Origin: Frankineae bacterium MT45 | Lineage (GTDB): Bacteria; Actinomycetota; Actinomycetes; Mycobacteriales; Jatrophihabitantaceae | DNA length: 64,000 nucleotides | Direction of reading: 5' to 3' | NCBI GenBank assembly: GCA_900100325.1 | Contig: LT629697.1 | Span: 2,229,423 to 2,293,422 of the forward strand | Part shown: positions 28,098-38,093 of the stretch, piece by piece | Layout of the letters: every line of letters begins with the position of its first letter | Position numbering within the stretch: the first letter of the stretch is position 1 | Made by a program: the position numbers and the translations under genes | Notes under the pieces: model-generated | Told to the model about the DNA's origin: nothing | Seen by the model: only the letters and a program-made list of their open reading frames with translations | Databases searched by the model: none

Positions 28098-30539
28098 GTG
28101 CTGCGCCGATTGGACCTCACCACCTCCGCTCCCGCCGATCTTCGGCGTGTCCTGCCACGGGCAAAAGTCGACGTGGCGGCTGCGATGGCGGTGGTCGAAC
28201 CCGTCGTGAACGCGGTGAGCGAGCACGGCTATGCAGCTGCGCGCGACGCGACACGGCGCTTCGACGGCGTTGACGTCGCCGAGCCCCGGGTTGCCCGGGA
28301 TGCGCTGCGGGCGGCCGCCGATCAGCTCGACCCGCAGGTCCGCGACGCACTGGTCGAGTCGATCCGGCGGGCCAAGATCGGGCACAACGCGCAGCGCCGG
28401 GAGGACGTCACCACCCAGGTCGTCCCCGGCGGCACGGTCACCGAGCGATGGATCGCCGTCGGACGGGTCGGCCTCTACGTTCCGGGCGGACTCGCGGTCT
28501 ACCCGTCGAGTGTCGTGATGAACGTGGTCCCGGCTCAGGTCGCCGGGGTGAATTCGATCGCCGTCTTCTCACCGGCCCAGAAGGAGTTCGGCGGCCTGCC
28601 GCACCCGACGATCCTGGCCGCCTGCGAACTTCTCGGGGTCGACGAGGTCTATGCGATCGGCGGCGCGCAGGCCATCGCCGTCGCCGCCTACGGTGACGCC
28701 GAACTCGGCATCGAGCCGGTCGACCTGGTCACCGGCCCCGGCAACATTTATGTCGCCGCGGCCAAGCGACTGCTCCGCGGCGTCATCGGCATCGACGCCG
28801 AGGCCGGCCCGACTGAGATCGCGATTCTGGCCGATGCCACGGCCGACCCGGTGCACGTCGCGGCTGATCTCATCAGCCAGGCCGAGCACGACCCGCTGGC
28901 CGCCTCCGTCCTGGTCACCGATTCGGCGCACCTCGCCGACCTCGTCGATGTGGAACTGAGCCGTCAGGTCGGCCTGACCAAGCACACCGACCGGATGACC
29001 GCCGCGCTGCAGGGTGAGCAGTCGGCCACCGTCATCGTCCGTGATCTCGAGCAGGGCCTGGCCGTCGTCGATGCCTACGCCGCCGAGCACCTTGAGGTGA
29101 TCACCCGCGATGCACGCCACTGGGCGGAGCGGGTGCGCAACGCCGGCTGTATCTTCGTCGGCCCGGATGCGCCGGTGTCGCTGGGTGACTACTGCGCCGG
29201 CTCCAATCACGTGCTCCCCACCGGCTGCACCGCGCGACACGCCTCCGGGCTCTCGGTGCAGTCCTTCCTCAAGGGCGTACACCTCGTCGAGTACACCCAC
29301 GACGCACTCGTCGCGGCGGCGCCCTTCGTGCTCGCCCTGTCGAACGCCGAGGATCTCCCGGCCCACGGGGCGGCCGTCTCGGCCCGACTCACCGAGAGCG
29401 ACTCCACCGCTCCGGCGACGCCGGGCGACGCCAGCTACGACGTCCCGCTGCGCCCGGAGTTGCGCGGCGAGACGCCCTACGGCGCCCCACAGCTCGATGT
29501 CGCGGTGCAGCTGAACGTCAACGAGAACCCGTACGCCCCGTCGGCGCGCGTCGCCGAGGAGATGGCCGACGCCGTGCGCCGAGCCGCCGGTGAGCTGAAC
29601 CGCTACCCGGACCGGGACGCGGTCGCACTGCGGGACGACCTGGCCGCCTACCTCGGCCACGGCCTGACCGGCGCTCAGGTCTGGGCGGCGAACGGCTCGA
29701 ACGAGATCATGGTGCAGTTGCTGCAGGCCTTCGGTGGCCCCGGACGTACCGCCCTCTCCTTCGCTCCCACCTACTCCATGTACCCGGAGTACGCCCGGGA
29801 CACCCACACTCGCTGGGTGGTCGGACAGCGGGCCGAGGACTTCACCATCGAGCTGGATGCGGCGCTGGCCCTCATCGGCCGGGAGGCGCCCTCGGTGACG
29901 CTGCTCGCGTCGCCGAACAACCCGACCGGAACCGCCCTGCCGCTCCAGCGCATCGAGGCGATCTGCACCGCCGCGCAGGCCGTCGGTGGTGTCGTCGTCG
30001 TTGACGAGGCCTACGGAGAGTTCCGTCGGGCCGGGACGCCGAGCGCGCTGGAGTTACTGCCGCGCTTCCCTAATCTGGTCGTCACTCGCACCATGAGCAA
30101 GGCATTCGCGCTGGCCGGCGGCCGGCTGGGTTACCTGGCCGCCAGTACTGAGATCGTCGATGCGGTGCGCATCGTGCGGCTGCCGTACCACCTCTCGGCG
30201 GTGAGCCAGGCGGTGGCGCGAGTGGCCCTGGCCAACAGCTCCGAGCTTCTGGCTCGGGTGGACGAGCTTCGCACTACCCGTGACGAGACGGCGGCCTGGC
30301 TGCGCTCAGTCGGATTGACGGCCGCCGATTCGGACGCGAACTTCGTCCTCTTCGGTGGCTTCGCGCCCGATCGTCATCAGGTCTGGCAGGAGCTGCTCGA
30401 TCGTGGCGTACTGATCCGCGAGGTCGGGCCACCGGGGTGGCTGCGGGTCTCGATCGGCACCCCGGCCGAGATGGCGAGGTTCCGGGACGCGCTGACAGCT
30501 GTGCTAAATCTTCCTATGAAACAAGGAGAAACTACGTGA
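28098..30539 (+). CDS. hisD-hisC: Fused histidinol dehydrogenase - histidinol-phosphate aminotransferase
   Basis: One continuous 813-codon frame joins two histidine enzymes. Residues 1-435 are HisD, the NAD-dependent oxidation of histidinol to histidine: SQAEHDPLA (zinc ligands Gln261, His264), AEHLE (catalytic Glu330, His331), [14 protein letters not shown]. After a linker of about 13 residues rich in Ala/Thr/Pro, residues 449-813 are HisC, the PLP aminotransferase: [16 protein letters not shown], and Schiff-base Lys668 in [16 protein letters not shown]. No stop codon or internal ATG/GTG lies at the junction. In most actinobacteria these are two adjacent overlapping genes. The stop overlaps hisB (GTGA). 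Confidence 0.93.
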   Translation: MLRRLDLTTSAPADLRRVLPRAKVDVAAAMAVVEPVVNAVSEHGYAAARDATRRFDGVDVAEPRVARDALRAAADQLDPQVRDALVESIRRAKIGHNAQRREDVTTQVVPGGTVTERWIAVGRVGLYVPGGLAVYPSSVVMNVVPAQVAGVNSIAVFSPAQKEFGGLPHPTILAACELLGVDEVYAIGGAQAIAVAAYGDAELGIEPVDLVTGPGNIYVAAAKRLLRGVIGIDAEAGPTEIAILADATADPVHVAADLISQAEHDPLAASVLVTDSAHLADLVDVELSRQVGLTKHTDRMTAALQGEQSATVIVRDLEQGLAVVDAYAAEHLEVITRDARHWAERVRNAGCIFVGPDAPVSLGDYCAGSNHVLPTGCTARHASGLSVQSFLKGVHLVEYTHDALVAAAPFVLALSNAEDLPAHGAAVSARLTESDSTAPATPGDASYDVPLRPELRGETPYGAPQLDVAVQLNVNENPYAPSARVAEEMADAVRRAAGELNRYPDRDAVALRDDLAAYLGHGLTGAQVWAANGSNEIMVQLLQAFGGPGRTALSFAPTYSMYPEYARDTHTRWVVGQRAEDFTIELDAALALIGREAPSVTLLASPNNPTGTALPLQRIEAICTAAQAVGGVVVVDEAYGEFRRAGTPSALELLPRFPNLVVTRTMSKAFALAGGRLGYLAASTEIVDAVRIVRLPYHLSAVSQAVARVALANSSELLARVDELRTTRDETAAWLRSVGLTAADSDANFVLFGGFAPDRHQVWQELLDRGVLIREVGPPGWLRVSIGTPAEMARFRDALTAVLNLPMKQGETT

Positions 30540-31132
30540 GCGAGCGTATCGGTCGGGTCGACCGCACCACCTCTGAGACGAAGGTGCTGGTCGAGATCAA
30601 CCTCGACGGAACCGGCTCCACCGACGTCTCCACCGGGGTCGGCTTCTACGACCACATGCTCACGTCCTTCGGAAAGCACGGGCTATTCGACCTGCGCGTC
30701 CAGGTGGAGGGCGACACGCACATCGACGCCCACCACACGGTGGAAGATGCCGCGATCGCCCTCGGTCAGGCCTTCGCCCAGGCCGCCGGTGAGAAGCGGG
30801 GTATCCGACGCTTCGGTGACTCAGTTATACCGATGGATGAGGCGCTGGTACAGGCCGCCGTCGACCTCTCCGGCCGTCCTTACCTGGTGCACCGCGAACC
30901 CGACGGCGCTCCGCCGACCATCGGCCCGGACTACGCCACCACGCTCACCCGGCACGTCTTCGAGTCCTTCACCTATCACGCGGCGATTGCCCTGCACGTC
31001 ACCGTTCATGGGGGGCGGGATTGGCACCACATCACCGAGGCGCAGTACAAGGCCGTCGCCCGGGCGCTACGGGCCGCGGCCGAGATCGACCCGCGGGTGC
31101 AGGGGATTCCCTCGACGAAGGGCGTGCTCTGA
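30536..31132 (+). CDS. hisB: Imidazoleglycerol-phosphate dehydratase
   Basis: Monofunctional IGPD of 198 residues, histidine step 6. It has the two duplicated metal motifs ([12 protein letters not shown] and [15 protein letters not shown]). GTG at 30536 overlaps the hisD-hisC stop (GTGA), with AAGGAGAAA a few bases upstream; the frame extends further upstream, but the IGPD fold begins at [15 protein letters not shown]. Its stop overlaps the hisH start. Confidence 0.95.
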   Translation: MSERIGRVDRTTSETKVLVEINLDGTGSTDVSTGVGFYDHMLTSFGKHGLFDLRVQVEGDTHIDAHHTVEDAAIALGQAFAQAAGEKRGIRRFGDSVIPMDEALVQAAVDLSGRPYLVHREPDGAPPTIGPDYATTLTRHVFESFTYHAAIALHVTVHGGRDWHHITEAQYKAVARALRAAAEIDPRVQGIPSTKGVL

Positions 31133-31731
31133 AGCGCGTCGTCGTCCTCGACTACGGATCCGGCAACCTGCACTCGGCCTACCGGGCGCTGGAGCGGGTC
31201 GGGGCGCAGGTCTCGGTCACCGCTGAACTGGATGCGGCCGTCGAGGCCGACGGGTTGGTTGTCCCGGGCGTTGGTGCGTTCGCGGCCTGCATGGCCGGCC
31301 TGGAGGCGGTGAATGCCCGAGAAATACTGCAGAAACGGATCGCGTCCGGGCGCCCCGTCCTCGGCATCTGCGTCGGTATGCAGGTGCTCTTCAGTGCGGG
31401 CATCGAGCACGGGATCGAGTCTGAGGGTCTCGGCGTGCTCGACGGTCGCGTCGAACTGCTGCAGGCGCCGATCCTTCCGCACATGGGTTGGAACACGATC
31501 ACCCCGCCGGCCGGTTCGGTGCTCTTCGCCGGCCTCGACCCGCAGACCCGCTTCTACTTCGTGCACTCGTACGCCGTTCACGACACCGCTGGGCTTGTCA
31601 CGACGGCCCATCACGGTGAGGATTTCGTGGCTGCGGTTGAGCACGGAGTGGTCAGCGCAACCCAGTTCCACCCGGAGAAGTCGGCCGATGCCGGTGCCGT
31701 CGTGCTGAGTAACTGGCTGGCCACCCTGTGA
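31129..31731 (+). CDS. hisH: Imidazole glycerol phosphate synthase, glutamine amidotransferase subunit
   Basis: Class I glutaminase that feeds ammonia to HisF. The 200-residue protein has [19 protein letters not shown] at the start, nucleophile Cys81 in LGICVGMQ, and the His/Glu pair in TQFHPEKS (about 181 and 183). The only sensible start is CTG at 31129, overlapping the hisB stop as CTGA and preceded by GAAGGG 7 nt upstream. No ATG, GTG or TTG exists in this frame between 31021 and the start of family similarity; an ATG at 31021 would add 36 unrelated residues inside hisB. Confidence 0.9.
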   Translation: MKRVVVLDYGSGNLHSAYRALERVGAQVSVTAELDAAVEADGLVVPGVGAFAACMAGLEAVNAREILQKRIASGRPVLGICVGMQVLFSAGIEHGIESEGLGVLDGRVELLQAPILPHMGWNTITPPAGSVLFAGLDPQTRFYFVHSYAVHDTAGLVTTAHHGEDFVAAVEHGVVSATQFHPEKSADAGAVVLSNWLATL

Positions 31732-31800
31732 ACGCCACGCGACAACAAGGCGACCCAGCGGGCGCCGAGCCGGGCGCGGCACTCCGTCCGACGACCGGTC

Positions 31801-32148
31801 ATGAGTAAGGAGCGGGCCCGTACCCGTGAGCAGCGCGAAGCCGCGCAGCAGGTGCTGCTGGCTCAGCGTGAGGCCGAGCGCGCAGCCAAACGGGAGGCTG
31901 AGGCGAAGCGGCGGCGACGCCGGCAACGTCGGGACCTGCTCTGGCGTCGGATCCGACTCTGGCAGCATGGCCCGCAGCACCGGCGTGATCGGGAGCGCTG
32001 GGCCGCACTCGGCACGCTCATCACCTGCGTGCTGCTGGTTACCTACTTCGTCACCTGGTCGCTTCGCGAGGTACTCGTCGTCGCCCTGATCTGCGTCGTC
32101 GCCTCGCCGGTGCTCATCGCGTTCATCGTCAATCGCAAACAGTCTTGA
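31801..32148 (+). CDS. Small basic membrane protein in the his cluster
   Basis: Protein of 115 residues: a very basic, Arg/Glu/Ala-rich helical N-terminus (about 1-65, probably a charged cytoplasmic helix) followed by two hydrophobic segments (about 68-85 and 88-108) and a short basic end. Not recognised beyond being a typical small actinobacterial his-cluster ORF. It is 69 nt after hisH and 10 nt before priA, in the same direction. Confidence 0.6.
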   Translation: MSKERARTREQREAAQQVLLAQREAERAAKREAEAKRRRRRQRRDLLWRRIRLWQHGPQHRRDRERWAALGTLITCVLLVTYFVTWSLREVLVVALICVVASPVLIAFIVNRKQS

Positions 32149-32158
32149 AAGGCAGCAC

Positions 32159-32878
32159 ATGAGTCTCGTCCTACTTCCGGCCGTCGATGTCGCCGACGGA
32201 GCCGCCGTGCGTCTGGTGCAGGGGGAGGCCGGCAGTGAAACCTCCTACGGCGATCCGCTGGAGGCGGCCCTGACCTGGCAGCGCGATGGCGCCGAGTGGA
32301 TCCATCTCGTCGACCTCGACGCCGCCTTCGGCCGTGGCTCCAACCGCGAGATGCTGGCCGCGGTCGTGGCCAAGCTCGACGTCGCGGTCGAGCTCTCCGG
32401 GGGTATCCGGGACGACGCCTCGCTGGAGGCGGCCCTGGCCACCGGCGCCGCACGCGTGAATCTCGGCACCGCCGCCCTGGAGTCCCCGGACTGGGTGCGG
32501 TCGGCCATCGCCCGGCACGGCGACAAGATCGCTGTCGGGCTCGACGTACGCGGGACCACCCTCGCCGCCCGTGGCTGGACCGAGTCTGGCGGTGACCTCT
32601 ACGAGACGCTGGCCCGGCTGGATGCCGACGGCTGCGCGCGCTACGTGGTCACCGACGTGCACCGCGACGGGACGCTCACCGGCCCGAACCTGGAGTTGCT
32701 GCGGAATGTCTGCGCGGCCACCGACAAGCCGGTCGTGGCCAGTGGCGGGGTCTCGTCGCTGGCAGACTTGCAGGCCATCGCGGCGCTGACCGACCTCGGG
32801 GTCGAGGGGGCGATCGTCGGTAAGGCGCTCTACGCCGGCGCCTTCACGCTGCCGGAGGCGCTCGCCTCAGTCCGCTGA
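32159..32878 (+). CDS. priA: Bifunctional isomerase PriA (HisA and TrpF activities)
   Basis: TIM-barrel isomerase of 239 residues that converts ProFAR to PRFAR in histidine synthesis; in actinobacteria it usually also isomerises phosphoribosyl anthranilate for tryptophan. Features are [18 protein letters not shown] (catalytic Asp10, Arg18), [18 protein letters not shown] with the Arg/Trp pair used in PriA substrate switching, and [14 protein letters not shown] with the second catalytic Asp. No separate trpF lies in the trp block at 38-45 kb, which supports the dual role. AAAGGCAG precedes the ATG. The last 12 nt overlap the converging hydrolase gene. Confidence 0.93.
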   Translation: MSLVLLPAVDVADGAAVRLVQGEAGSETSYGDPLEAALTWQRDGAEWIHLVDLDAAFGRGSNREMLAAVVAKLDVAVELSGGIRDDASLEAALATGAARVNLGTAALESPDWVRSAIARHGDKIAVGLDVRGTTLAARGWTESGGDLYETLARLDADGCARYVVTDVHRDGTLTGPNLELLRNVCAATDKPVVASGGVSSLADLQAIAALTDLGVEGAIVGKALYAGAFTLPEALASVR

Positions 32879-33559
32879 GCGCCGAGTGCGGATCGCCTCG
32901 AAGAAGATCTGCGCGATTGCGGCGTAGCCGCGCTCGTTGGGGTGGAAGTGATCGGCGGCCAGCTTCCCCCGCCACCTCGTTGTCCGGGGTTGTCGCATGT
33001 CGGCCAGCGCCAGCTGCCCGGCCGCCGCGCCCTCGCGGATGAGACGGTCGATCTCATTGGCGGCGCGACGAGGGTTGGGCAGGTTCGACACCACCGAACC
33101 CTTCGGCAGCGCGCGCAAGAGTTCGGCAAAGCCGGCCGGCAGCGCATCACGGTAGCGACGCCGCACGAGGTCGTTGCTGCCGATCAATACGGTGACCAGC
33201 GCCGGGTCTATGCCCTGCTGCTGCAGACCCTGGAGGGCAGGCAGCTGCCGTCGCAGGACATCCTCGACCCGGCCGCCGCTCATCGATAGGTTCACTACGC
33301 GGTACGACTCGCCGGCATCTTCCAGCAGTCGCTGGGCTTGGCCGACCCAGCCCTGCCCGGGACCGGGCGCGCCGATGCCCTGCGTCATCGAGTCGCCGAG
33401 GGCCACCCAGAGCGGTGTCTCGACCCCGTCCGCGAGCACCGCTCGGTTCTGCTGCTCCCAGTACGCGGCGAACGGAGCGACCTGGCCCTGCACCGTGCGC
33501 ACGCCCGGGAGCAGCCGGGACGCGGCCGTCAGGAACGGTCCGGTTGGGCGGCCGCTCAT
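32867..33559 (-). CDS. SGNH/GDSL-type hydrolase
   Basis: Hydrolase of about 230 residues with the SGNH blocks: block [13 protein letters not shown] (nucleophile Ser), block II around [12 protein letters not shown] (Gly), block III IGSNDL (Asn), and block [11 protein letters not shown] (Asp/His). It is probably an esterase or lipase acting in the cytoplasm, as no signal peptide is seen. ATG 33559 is preferred; the frame reaches a TTG at 33655 that would overlap the hisF start. It lies antisense between priA and hisF, so it interrupts the his gene string. Confidence 0.85.
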   Translation of the reverse strand: MSGRPTGPFLTAASRLLPGVRTVQGQVAPFAAYWEQQNRAVLADGVETPLWVALGDSMTQGIGAPGPGQGWVGQAQRLLEDAGESYRVVNLSMSGGRVEDVLRRQLPALQGLQQQGIDPALVTVLIGSNDLVRRRYRDALPAGFAELLRALPKGSVVSNLPNPRRAANEIDRLIREGAAAGQLALADMRQPRTTRWRGKLAADHFHPNERGYAAIAQIFFEAIRTRRSAD

Positions 33560-33654
33560 GTTCGAGTAGTCGAAGTGTGGTCCGGTGATCGTCTTCCCCG
33601 TTCTGGCGTACCGCTGCGACCTTATGCGTTCGCACCGGATGGGACACTTCAACA

Positions 33655-34434
33655 ATGTCTGTAGCAGTGCGAGTAATCCCGTGTCTGGACGTCGACGCCG
33701 GCCGGGTGGTGAAGGGTGTCAACTTCGCTGATCTGCGTGACGCCGGCGATCCGGTCGAACTGGCTCGCCGCTACAACGAGGAGGGCGCCGACGAGCTGAC
33801 CTTCCTCGACATCACCGCCTCCTCTTCGCAACGGCAGACCACCTTCGAGATGGTGCGTCGCACCGCGGAGCAGGTTTTCATCCCGTTGACCGTCGGCGGC
33901 GGGGTGCGTTCGGTCGAGGACGTCGACGCGCTGCTGCGAGCCGGGGCCGACAAGGTGGGCGTCAACACCGCCGCGATCGCCCGTCCCGAGTTGCTGCGCG
34001 AGATCGCCCACCGCTTCGGCAACCAGGTGCTCGTCCTCTCCGTGGATGCCCGGCGTGTCGTCCCCGGCTCGGGCTCGGCTCCAACCCCGAGCGGCTTCGA
34101 GGTCACCACTCACGGCGGTCGGCGCGGCACCGGCATCGACGCCATCGATTGGGCGACTCGGGCCGCGGAACTAGGGGCCGGCGAGATCCTGCTCAACTCG
34201 ATGGACGCCGACGGAACCAAGCACGGCTACGACCTGGAACTGATCACGCTGGCCCGTGCTGCGGTCGGCGTCCCGGTGATCGCCAGCGGGGGAGCAGGTG
34301 ACGTCGCGCACTTTCTTCCGGCCGTGGAGGCGGGGGCTGACGCGGTTCTGGCCGCTAGTGTCTTTCACTTCGGGCAGATCCGGATCGGCGAGGTGAAAGC
34401 GGCGCTTCGCAGCGGCGGAGTTCCGACGCGCTGA
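33655..34434 (+). CDS. hisF: Imidazole glycerol phosphate synthase cyclase subunit
   Basis: TIM barrel of 259 residues that forms imidazole glycerol phosphate and AICAR using ammonia from HisH. It has [17 protein letters not shown] (catalytic Asp12), [16 protein letters not shown] (second catalytic Asp), and [21 protein letters not shown] start; the weak upstream region and the divergent hydrolase suggest its own promoter in 33560-33654. Confidence 0.96.
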   Translation: MSVAVRVIPCLDVDAGRVVKGVNFADLRDAGDPVELARRYNEEGADELTFLDITASSSQRQTTFEMVRRTAEQVFIPLTVGGGVRSVEDVDALLRAGADKVGVNTAAIARPELLREIAHRFGNQVLVLSVDARRVVPGSGSAPTPSGFEVTTHGGRRGTGIDAIDWATRAAELGAGEILLNSMDADGTKHGYDLELITLARAAVGVPVIASGGAGDVAHFLPAVEAGADAVLAASVFHFGQIRIGEVKAALRSGGVPTR

Positions 34435-34558
34435 ACTCGATCCGACCGCGTATCTTCGTCGAGGATGATTGCGCCCGCAAGAGGGTGCGTTACGGAAGAA
34501 TCAACGTTACTGTCTGGTAGGTAACAGACTTGAATGTACGTTGGTCGAGGAGGCTGCA

Positions 34559-35131
34559 TTGTTTAGCGAGGATGACCTCAAGGACACTCCTCCTATCGTG
34601 ATCGGGTCGATCGCCTGTGGCGTCGCCCCGATTCCGTTCCTGCTGACCTACTCGGCGATCTTCCTGATGCACGGCACGGTCTTCCCGGTTGATCCGCCGG
34701 ACGTCACCAACTCCCGGTTCGGTGAGGCCATGGCCGGCGTCGTCGCCGTCGTGTACCTCGTCGCGATCATCGTCAGCATCGGCTGGTTCCTGTCGCAGCG
34801 ACGCCGCTGGTTCTTCCTGCTGGGGCAGCTCGTCTCGTTCGTGGTGGCCGTCGATTTCCTGCTCGACAGCTCGACCGGTGATCCGGAAGTCCCGTTGATG
34901 CTGGTCATCACCACCCTCGGCGCGATGGTGCTGGGGCTGCTGCCGACGTCATATCACTGGATTCACGACTGGCGCCGGGAGCAGGATGAGGCGCTCGGCA
35001 AGGTCACTTCCCGGCGGAAATCCCGTCATGGAGCGGTCGAGGAGATCACCCCGGCGGAGGAGCCACTGGCCGACCTCTCGCTGCTCGGATCGATCGGCGG
35101 CTCACCGGTTGATCCCAATCCGAACGCTTAG
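34559..35131 (+). CDS. Hypothetical four-TM membrane protein
   Basis: Protein of about 190 residues starting FSEDDLKDTPPIVIG, with four membrane segments (about 12-37, 58-80, 87-104 and 113-130) and a charged C-terminal tail of about 55 residues. TTG 34559 is favoured because AGGAGG lies 5 nt upstream; the frame extends to 34469 with residues unlike a membrane protein start. Not recognised. The neighbours are hisF and a two-component system; no functional link can be shown. Confidence 0.6.
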   Translation: MFSEDDLKDTPPIVIGSIACGVAPIPFLLTYSAIFLMHGTVFPVDPPDVTNSRFGEAMAGVVAVVYLVAIIVSIGWFLSQRRRWFFLLGQLVSFVVAVDFLLDSSTGDPEVPLMLVITTLGAMVLGLLPTSYHWIHDWRREQDEALGKVTSRRKSRHGAVEEITPAEEPLADLSLLGSIGGSPVDPNPNA

Positions 35132-35240
35132 CTTTCGCAGCGCTTAGGATAATCACAGATAACTACCATCTGAAACTCAGTCGCGACGCTCAGGCTGGAC
35201 ACAGCCAAACGTAAGCGATTGCAAGATTAGGGAGTTCTCA

Positions 35241-35945
35241 GTGACCGCTGCAGCCGAGAAGAAGCGCCGGGTTCTTGTGGTGGATGACGAAGAGAACGTC
35301 ACCCACCTTGTCTCGTCGGCCCTGCGATTCGACGGTTTCGACACCGTCACCGCTGACAGCGGACCCTCCGCACTCGCCGCGGTTGCCGAGAGCGACCCGG
35401 ACCTCGTCGTCCTCGACGTGATGATGCCGGGGATGGACGGTCTTGGAGTTCTCTCGAACCTGCGCAGTGCCGGTTCCCAGGTGCCGGTCATCTTCCTCAC
35501 CGCTCGCGACACGGCACACGACCGTATCGGCGGGCTGCGGGCCGGAGCAGACGACTACGTCGTCAAGCCGTTCAGCGTCGAGGAGTTGCTGGCGCGGGTG
35601 CACGCGGTGCTGCGTCGCTCCTCGCCCGACACGGCCCGTCCCGGCGTGCTGCAGATCGCCGATCTCGAACTGGACGAGAACAGCCACGAAGTGACGCGGG
35701 CCGGCCAGGAGGTTCACCTCACCGCCACCGAGTTCGAGCTACTGCGCTACCTGATGCGCAACAACCGCGTCGTGCTCTCCAAGGCGCAGATCCTCGACCG
35801 GGTCTGGAAGTACGACTTCCAGGGACAGTCCAACATCGTCGAGCTCTACATCGGCTACCTCCGCAAGAAGGTCGACGCTGTTGAGCCGAAGCTCATCCAC
35901 ACGGTGCGGGGAGCCGGGTACGTCATCAAAGCTCCGCGGACGTGA
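35241..35945 (+). CDS. OmpR/PhoB-family response regulator
   Basis: DNA-binding regulator of 234 residues. The receiver domain has VLVVDDEENV, phospho-acceptor Asp59 in DLVVLDVMMPGMDG, and Lys109 in YVVKPF; the winged helix covers about 135-232 (TATEFELLRYLMRNNRVVLSK, YIGYLRKKVD, HTVRGAGYVIK). It resembles the MprA/TrcR type of actinobacterial regulators. GTG start. It overlaps the kinase gene as GTGA, so the pair is translationally coupled. The target genes are unknown. Confidence 0.93.
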   Translation: MTAAAEKKRRVLVVDDEENVTHLVSSALRFDGFDTVTADSGPSALAAVAESDPDLVVLDVMMPGMDGLGVLSNLRSAGSQVPVIFLTARDTAHDRIGGLRAGADDYVVKPFSVEELLARVHAVLRRSSPDTARPGVLQIADLELDENSHEVTRAGQEVHLTATEFELLRYLMRNNRVVLSKAQILDRVWKYDFQGQSNIVELYIGYLRKKVDAVEPKLIHTVRGAGYVIKAPRT

Positions 35946-37672
35946 GGTGGGGCAAAGCCCCGGAAGTAGCAGCAGAAGCAGCGCCCGAATGGGTTGATCC
36001 GAACGAACTCGACATGACGATCGAGCCTGATGCGACGCCCGCGGAGTACCCGCCGGGCGCGGAGTACCCGCTGGCCGCTGGGGATACCCCGCCGGCGGCG
36101 CCCGCCCAACCCGCCGCATCATCTGAGGTCACGTCGTCATCCGACGCCGTACTGGACCCCCCACGCCGCCGGCGACGTCTCTTCACCCGGCTGCTGCCAC
36201 GCACGCTGGCCGCACGACTCACCACCGGTGTCGTCGCGCTCGTCGCCCTCATCGTGATGGCCGTCGGTGCCTCGACCTACGTCGCCCTCAATCTGTTTCT
36301 CACTGAGCGGCTGGACCAGCAACTGCAGGGCGTAGCCCAGCCCGCTTCCCGCTCGCTGGCCAACTGCTTGTCCCTGCAGAGCGCCTTCGTGCCGGCACCG
36401 CGCTGCTCGACCGCACCCGCCGGCGCCGTCGGCGTGCATGGTCCGCAGAAGCAATGGCTCGGCATCTACGAAGCAAACGGCGATCAGGTCTCCTTCACGA
36501 CAGACGCCGACTCCGACATCATCCTGCTGGAGATCAGCGCCGAGGACACTGCGACGCTGCTCGCCCACCCGAATGTCCCGGAGACGGTCCGCATCACCGG
36601 CGGGAGCACCGCCGGCGCCAGCGTGCGGGCGGTGGCGGTCCCCAACCGCAACTACGTGATCATCACCGGGCTCTCCACCGCGGAGGTGGACACCACCCTG
36701 CATCGCCTGATCATTCTCGAGGTGAGCATCGGTGCCGCGGCCGTTCTGATCGCCTTCCTGCTGACCACCTACGGCGTGCGGCTGAGCCTGCGTCAGCTCC
36801 ACAACGTCACCAGCACCGCCCAGACGGTCACGGCTGAGCTCTCACCCGACGGCGCCGGACTGGACCGGCGCGTCGTCGTCACCGAGCCCGACACCGAGGT
36901 CGGGCAGTTGGCCACCTCGGTGAATACCCTGCTCAGCGCGGTCGAGGAGGAGTTCGGCGCCCGCGTCGAGAGCGAGGCACGGATGCGGCAGTTCCTGGCT
37001 GATGCATCCCATGAGCTGCGCACGCCACTCACCTCGATCCGCGGCTACGCGGAGCTGGCCCGCATGCGCCGCCAGAGCGGTGCCGAGGAGAGTGCCACGG
37101 CTAGCGCCGATGCCCTTGATCGCATTGAGTCCGAGGGCACCAGGATGTCTCGCCTGGTCGACGACCTGCTGATCCTGGCCCGCAGCGACCGGGGGACCAT
37201 CCTCCACCAGGAGCTGGTCGATGTCAGCGAACTGGTGGACGACGCCGTCACCGGCGCCCGAGCTGCGTATCCGCTGCGCCGGATCGATGTGGCCACTCAG
37301 CCCGGGATGATGCTGGTCGGCGACCGGGACCAGCTGCTGCGGGTGCTTCGCAATCTCATCACCAACGCCGCGATCCACACCGACCCGGCGGGTCCGATCA
37401 CCGTCCGTGCCTCGCGTGAGGGTGAGAACAACGTGCTGCAGGTGCAGGACAGCGGCCCCGGTCTCCCCCCGGAGGAGGCCTCCCAGGTCTTCGGCCGGTT
37501 CTGGCGCGCCGACAAGGCGCGTACCCGGGCCCGCGGTGGGAGCGGTCTTGGCCTTTCGATCGTCGCCTCGATCGTCGAGGCCCACAACGGGAGCGTCACC
37601 TTCGAGAGTTCAGTGGCCGAGGGGAGCATCGTGACGGTTCTCCTGCCGGATCCGGCAGAGCACGGGGAGTAG
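35942..37672 (+). CDS. Sensor histidine kinase with long acidic/Pro-rich N-terminus
   Basis: Membrane kinase of 576 residues partnering the preceding regulator. Layout: an unusual cytoplasmic N-terminal stretch of about 75 residues rich in Pro/Ala/Glu, a basic patch, TM1 (about 94-115), an extracytoplasmic sensor of about 135 residues containing two Cys, TM2 (about 255-278), HAMP, HisKA with His357 in ADASHELRTPLTSIRGY, and an ATPase domain with N, G1 (VQDSGPGLP), F and G2 (GGSGLGLSIV) boxes. GTG overlaps the regulator stop. The signal sensed is unknown. Confidence 0.92.
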   Translation: MRWGKAPEVAAEAAPEWVDPNELDMTIEPDATPAEYPPGAEYPLAAGDTPPAAPAQPAASSEVTSSSDAVLDPPRRRRRLFTRLLPRTLAARLTTGVVALVALIVMAVGASTYVALNLFLTERLDQQLQGVAQPASRSLANCLSLQSAFVPAPRCSTAPAGAVGVHGPQKQWLGIYEANGDQVSFTTDADSDIILLEISAEDTATLLAHPNVPETVRITGGSTAGASVRAVAVPNRNYVIITGLSTAEVDTTLHRLIILEVSIGAAAVLIAFLLTTYGVRLSLRQLHNVTSTAQTVTAELSPDGAGLDRRVVVTEPDTEVGQLATSVNTLLSAVEEEFGARVESEARMRQFLADASHELRTPLTSIRGYAELARMRRQSGAEESATASADALDRIESEGTRMSRLVDDLLILARSDRGTILHQELVDVSELVDDAVTGARAAYPLRRIDVATQPGMMLVGDRDQLLRVLRNLITNAAIHTDPAGPITVRASREGENNVLQVQDSGPGLPPEEASQVFGRFWRADKARTRARGGSGLGLSIVASIVEAHNGSVTFESSVAEGSIVTVLLPDPAEHGE

Positions 37673-37733
37673 TCGTCGCCGACCGGATACCGCGCGGTAA
37701 ACCGAGTTGGCCGGAGCAGGCAGAATTGACGCC

Positions 37734-38093
37734 ATGAACACGCCCTCAGCCCTTGACCCGGCGATCGCGGCACGGTTGAAACGTGACGCCGCCGGCCTCG
37801 TCGTCGCGGTCGTGCAGCAGTACGACACCGACGAGGTCCTGATGGTCGGTTGGATGGACGACGAGGCTCTGCATCGCACGCTCACCACCGGCCGCGCCAC
37901 CTACTGGTCACGCTCGAGGGGCGAGTACTGGGTGAAGGGCGACACGTCCGGGCACGCCCAGTACGTCAAGTCGGTGGCGCTGGACTGCGACGCCGACTCG
38001 CTGCTGGTCAAGGTCGATCAGATCGGCGCCGCCTGCCACACCGGTGATCGGACCTGCTTCGACGCCGGCGTACTGCAGGTGAGCAGCCAGTGA
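37734..38093 (+). CDS. hisI: Phosphoribosyl-AMP cyclohydrolase
   Basis: Monofunctional HisI of 119 residues, histidine step 3. Conserved blocks are [30 protein letters not shown], and the metal-binding cysteine motifs [11 protein letters not shown] and [10 protein letters not shown]. There is no fused HisE domain, as usual in actinobacteria. ATG 37734 begins the family similarity. Its stop overlaps the trpE start (GTGA), tying a his gene to the trp operon. Confidence 0.94.
   Translation: MNTPSALDPAIAARLKRDAAGLVVAVVQQYDTDEVLMVGWMDDEALHRTLTTGRATYWSRSRGEYWVKGDTSGHAQYVKSVALDCDADSLLVKVDQIGAACHTGDRTCFDAGVLQVSSQ

Noticed and set aside
28569-29807. 412-codon minus-strand frame opposite hisD-hisC
   Set aside because: Overlaps complete HisD and HisC catalytic motifs; the reverse translation is Gly/Val/Arg-rich without family features.
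31021-31128. Upstream ATG for hisH inside hisB
   Set aside because: It would add 36 residues unrelated to the HisH family and overlap hisB by more than 100 nt; the CTG with a ribosome site fits family length.
33560-33655. N-terminal extension of the GDSL hydrolase to TTG 33655
   Set aside because: The added residues have no family similarity and would overlap the divergent hisF start region.
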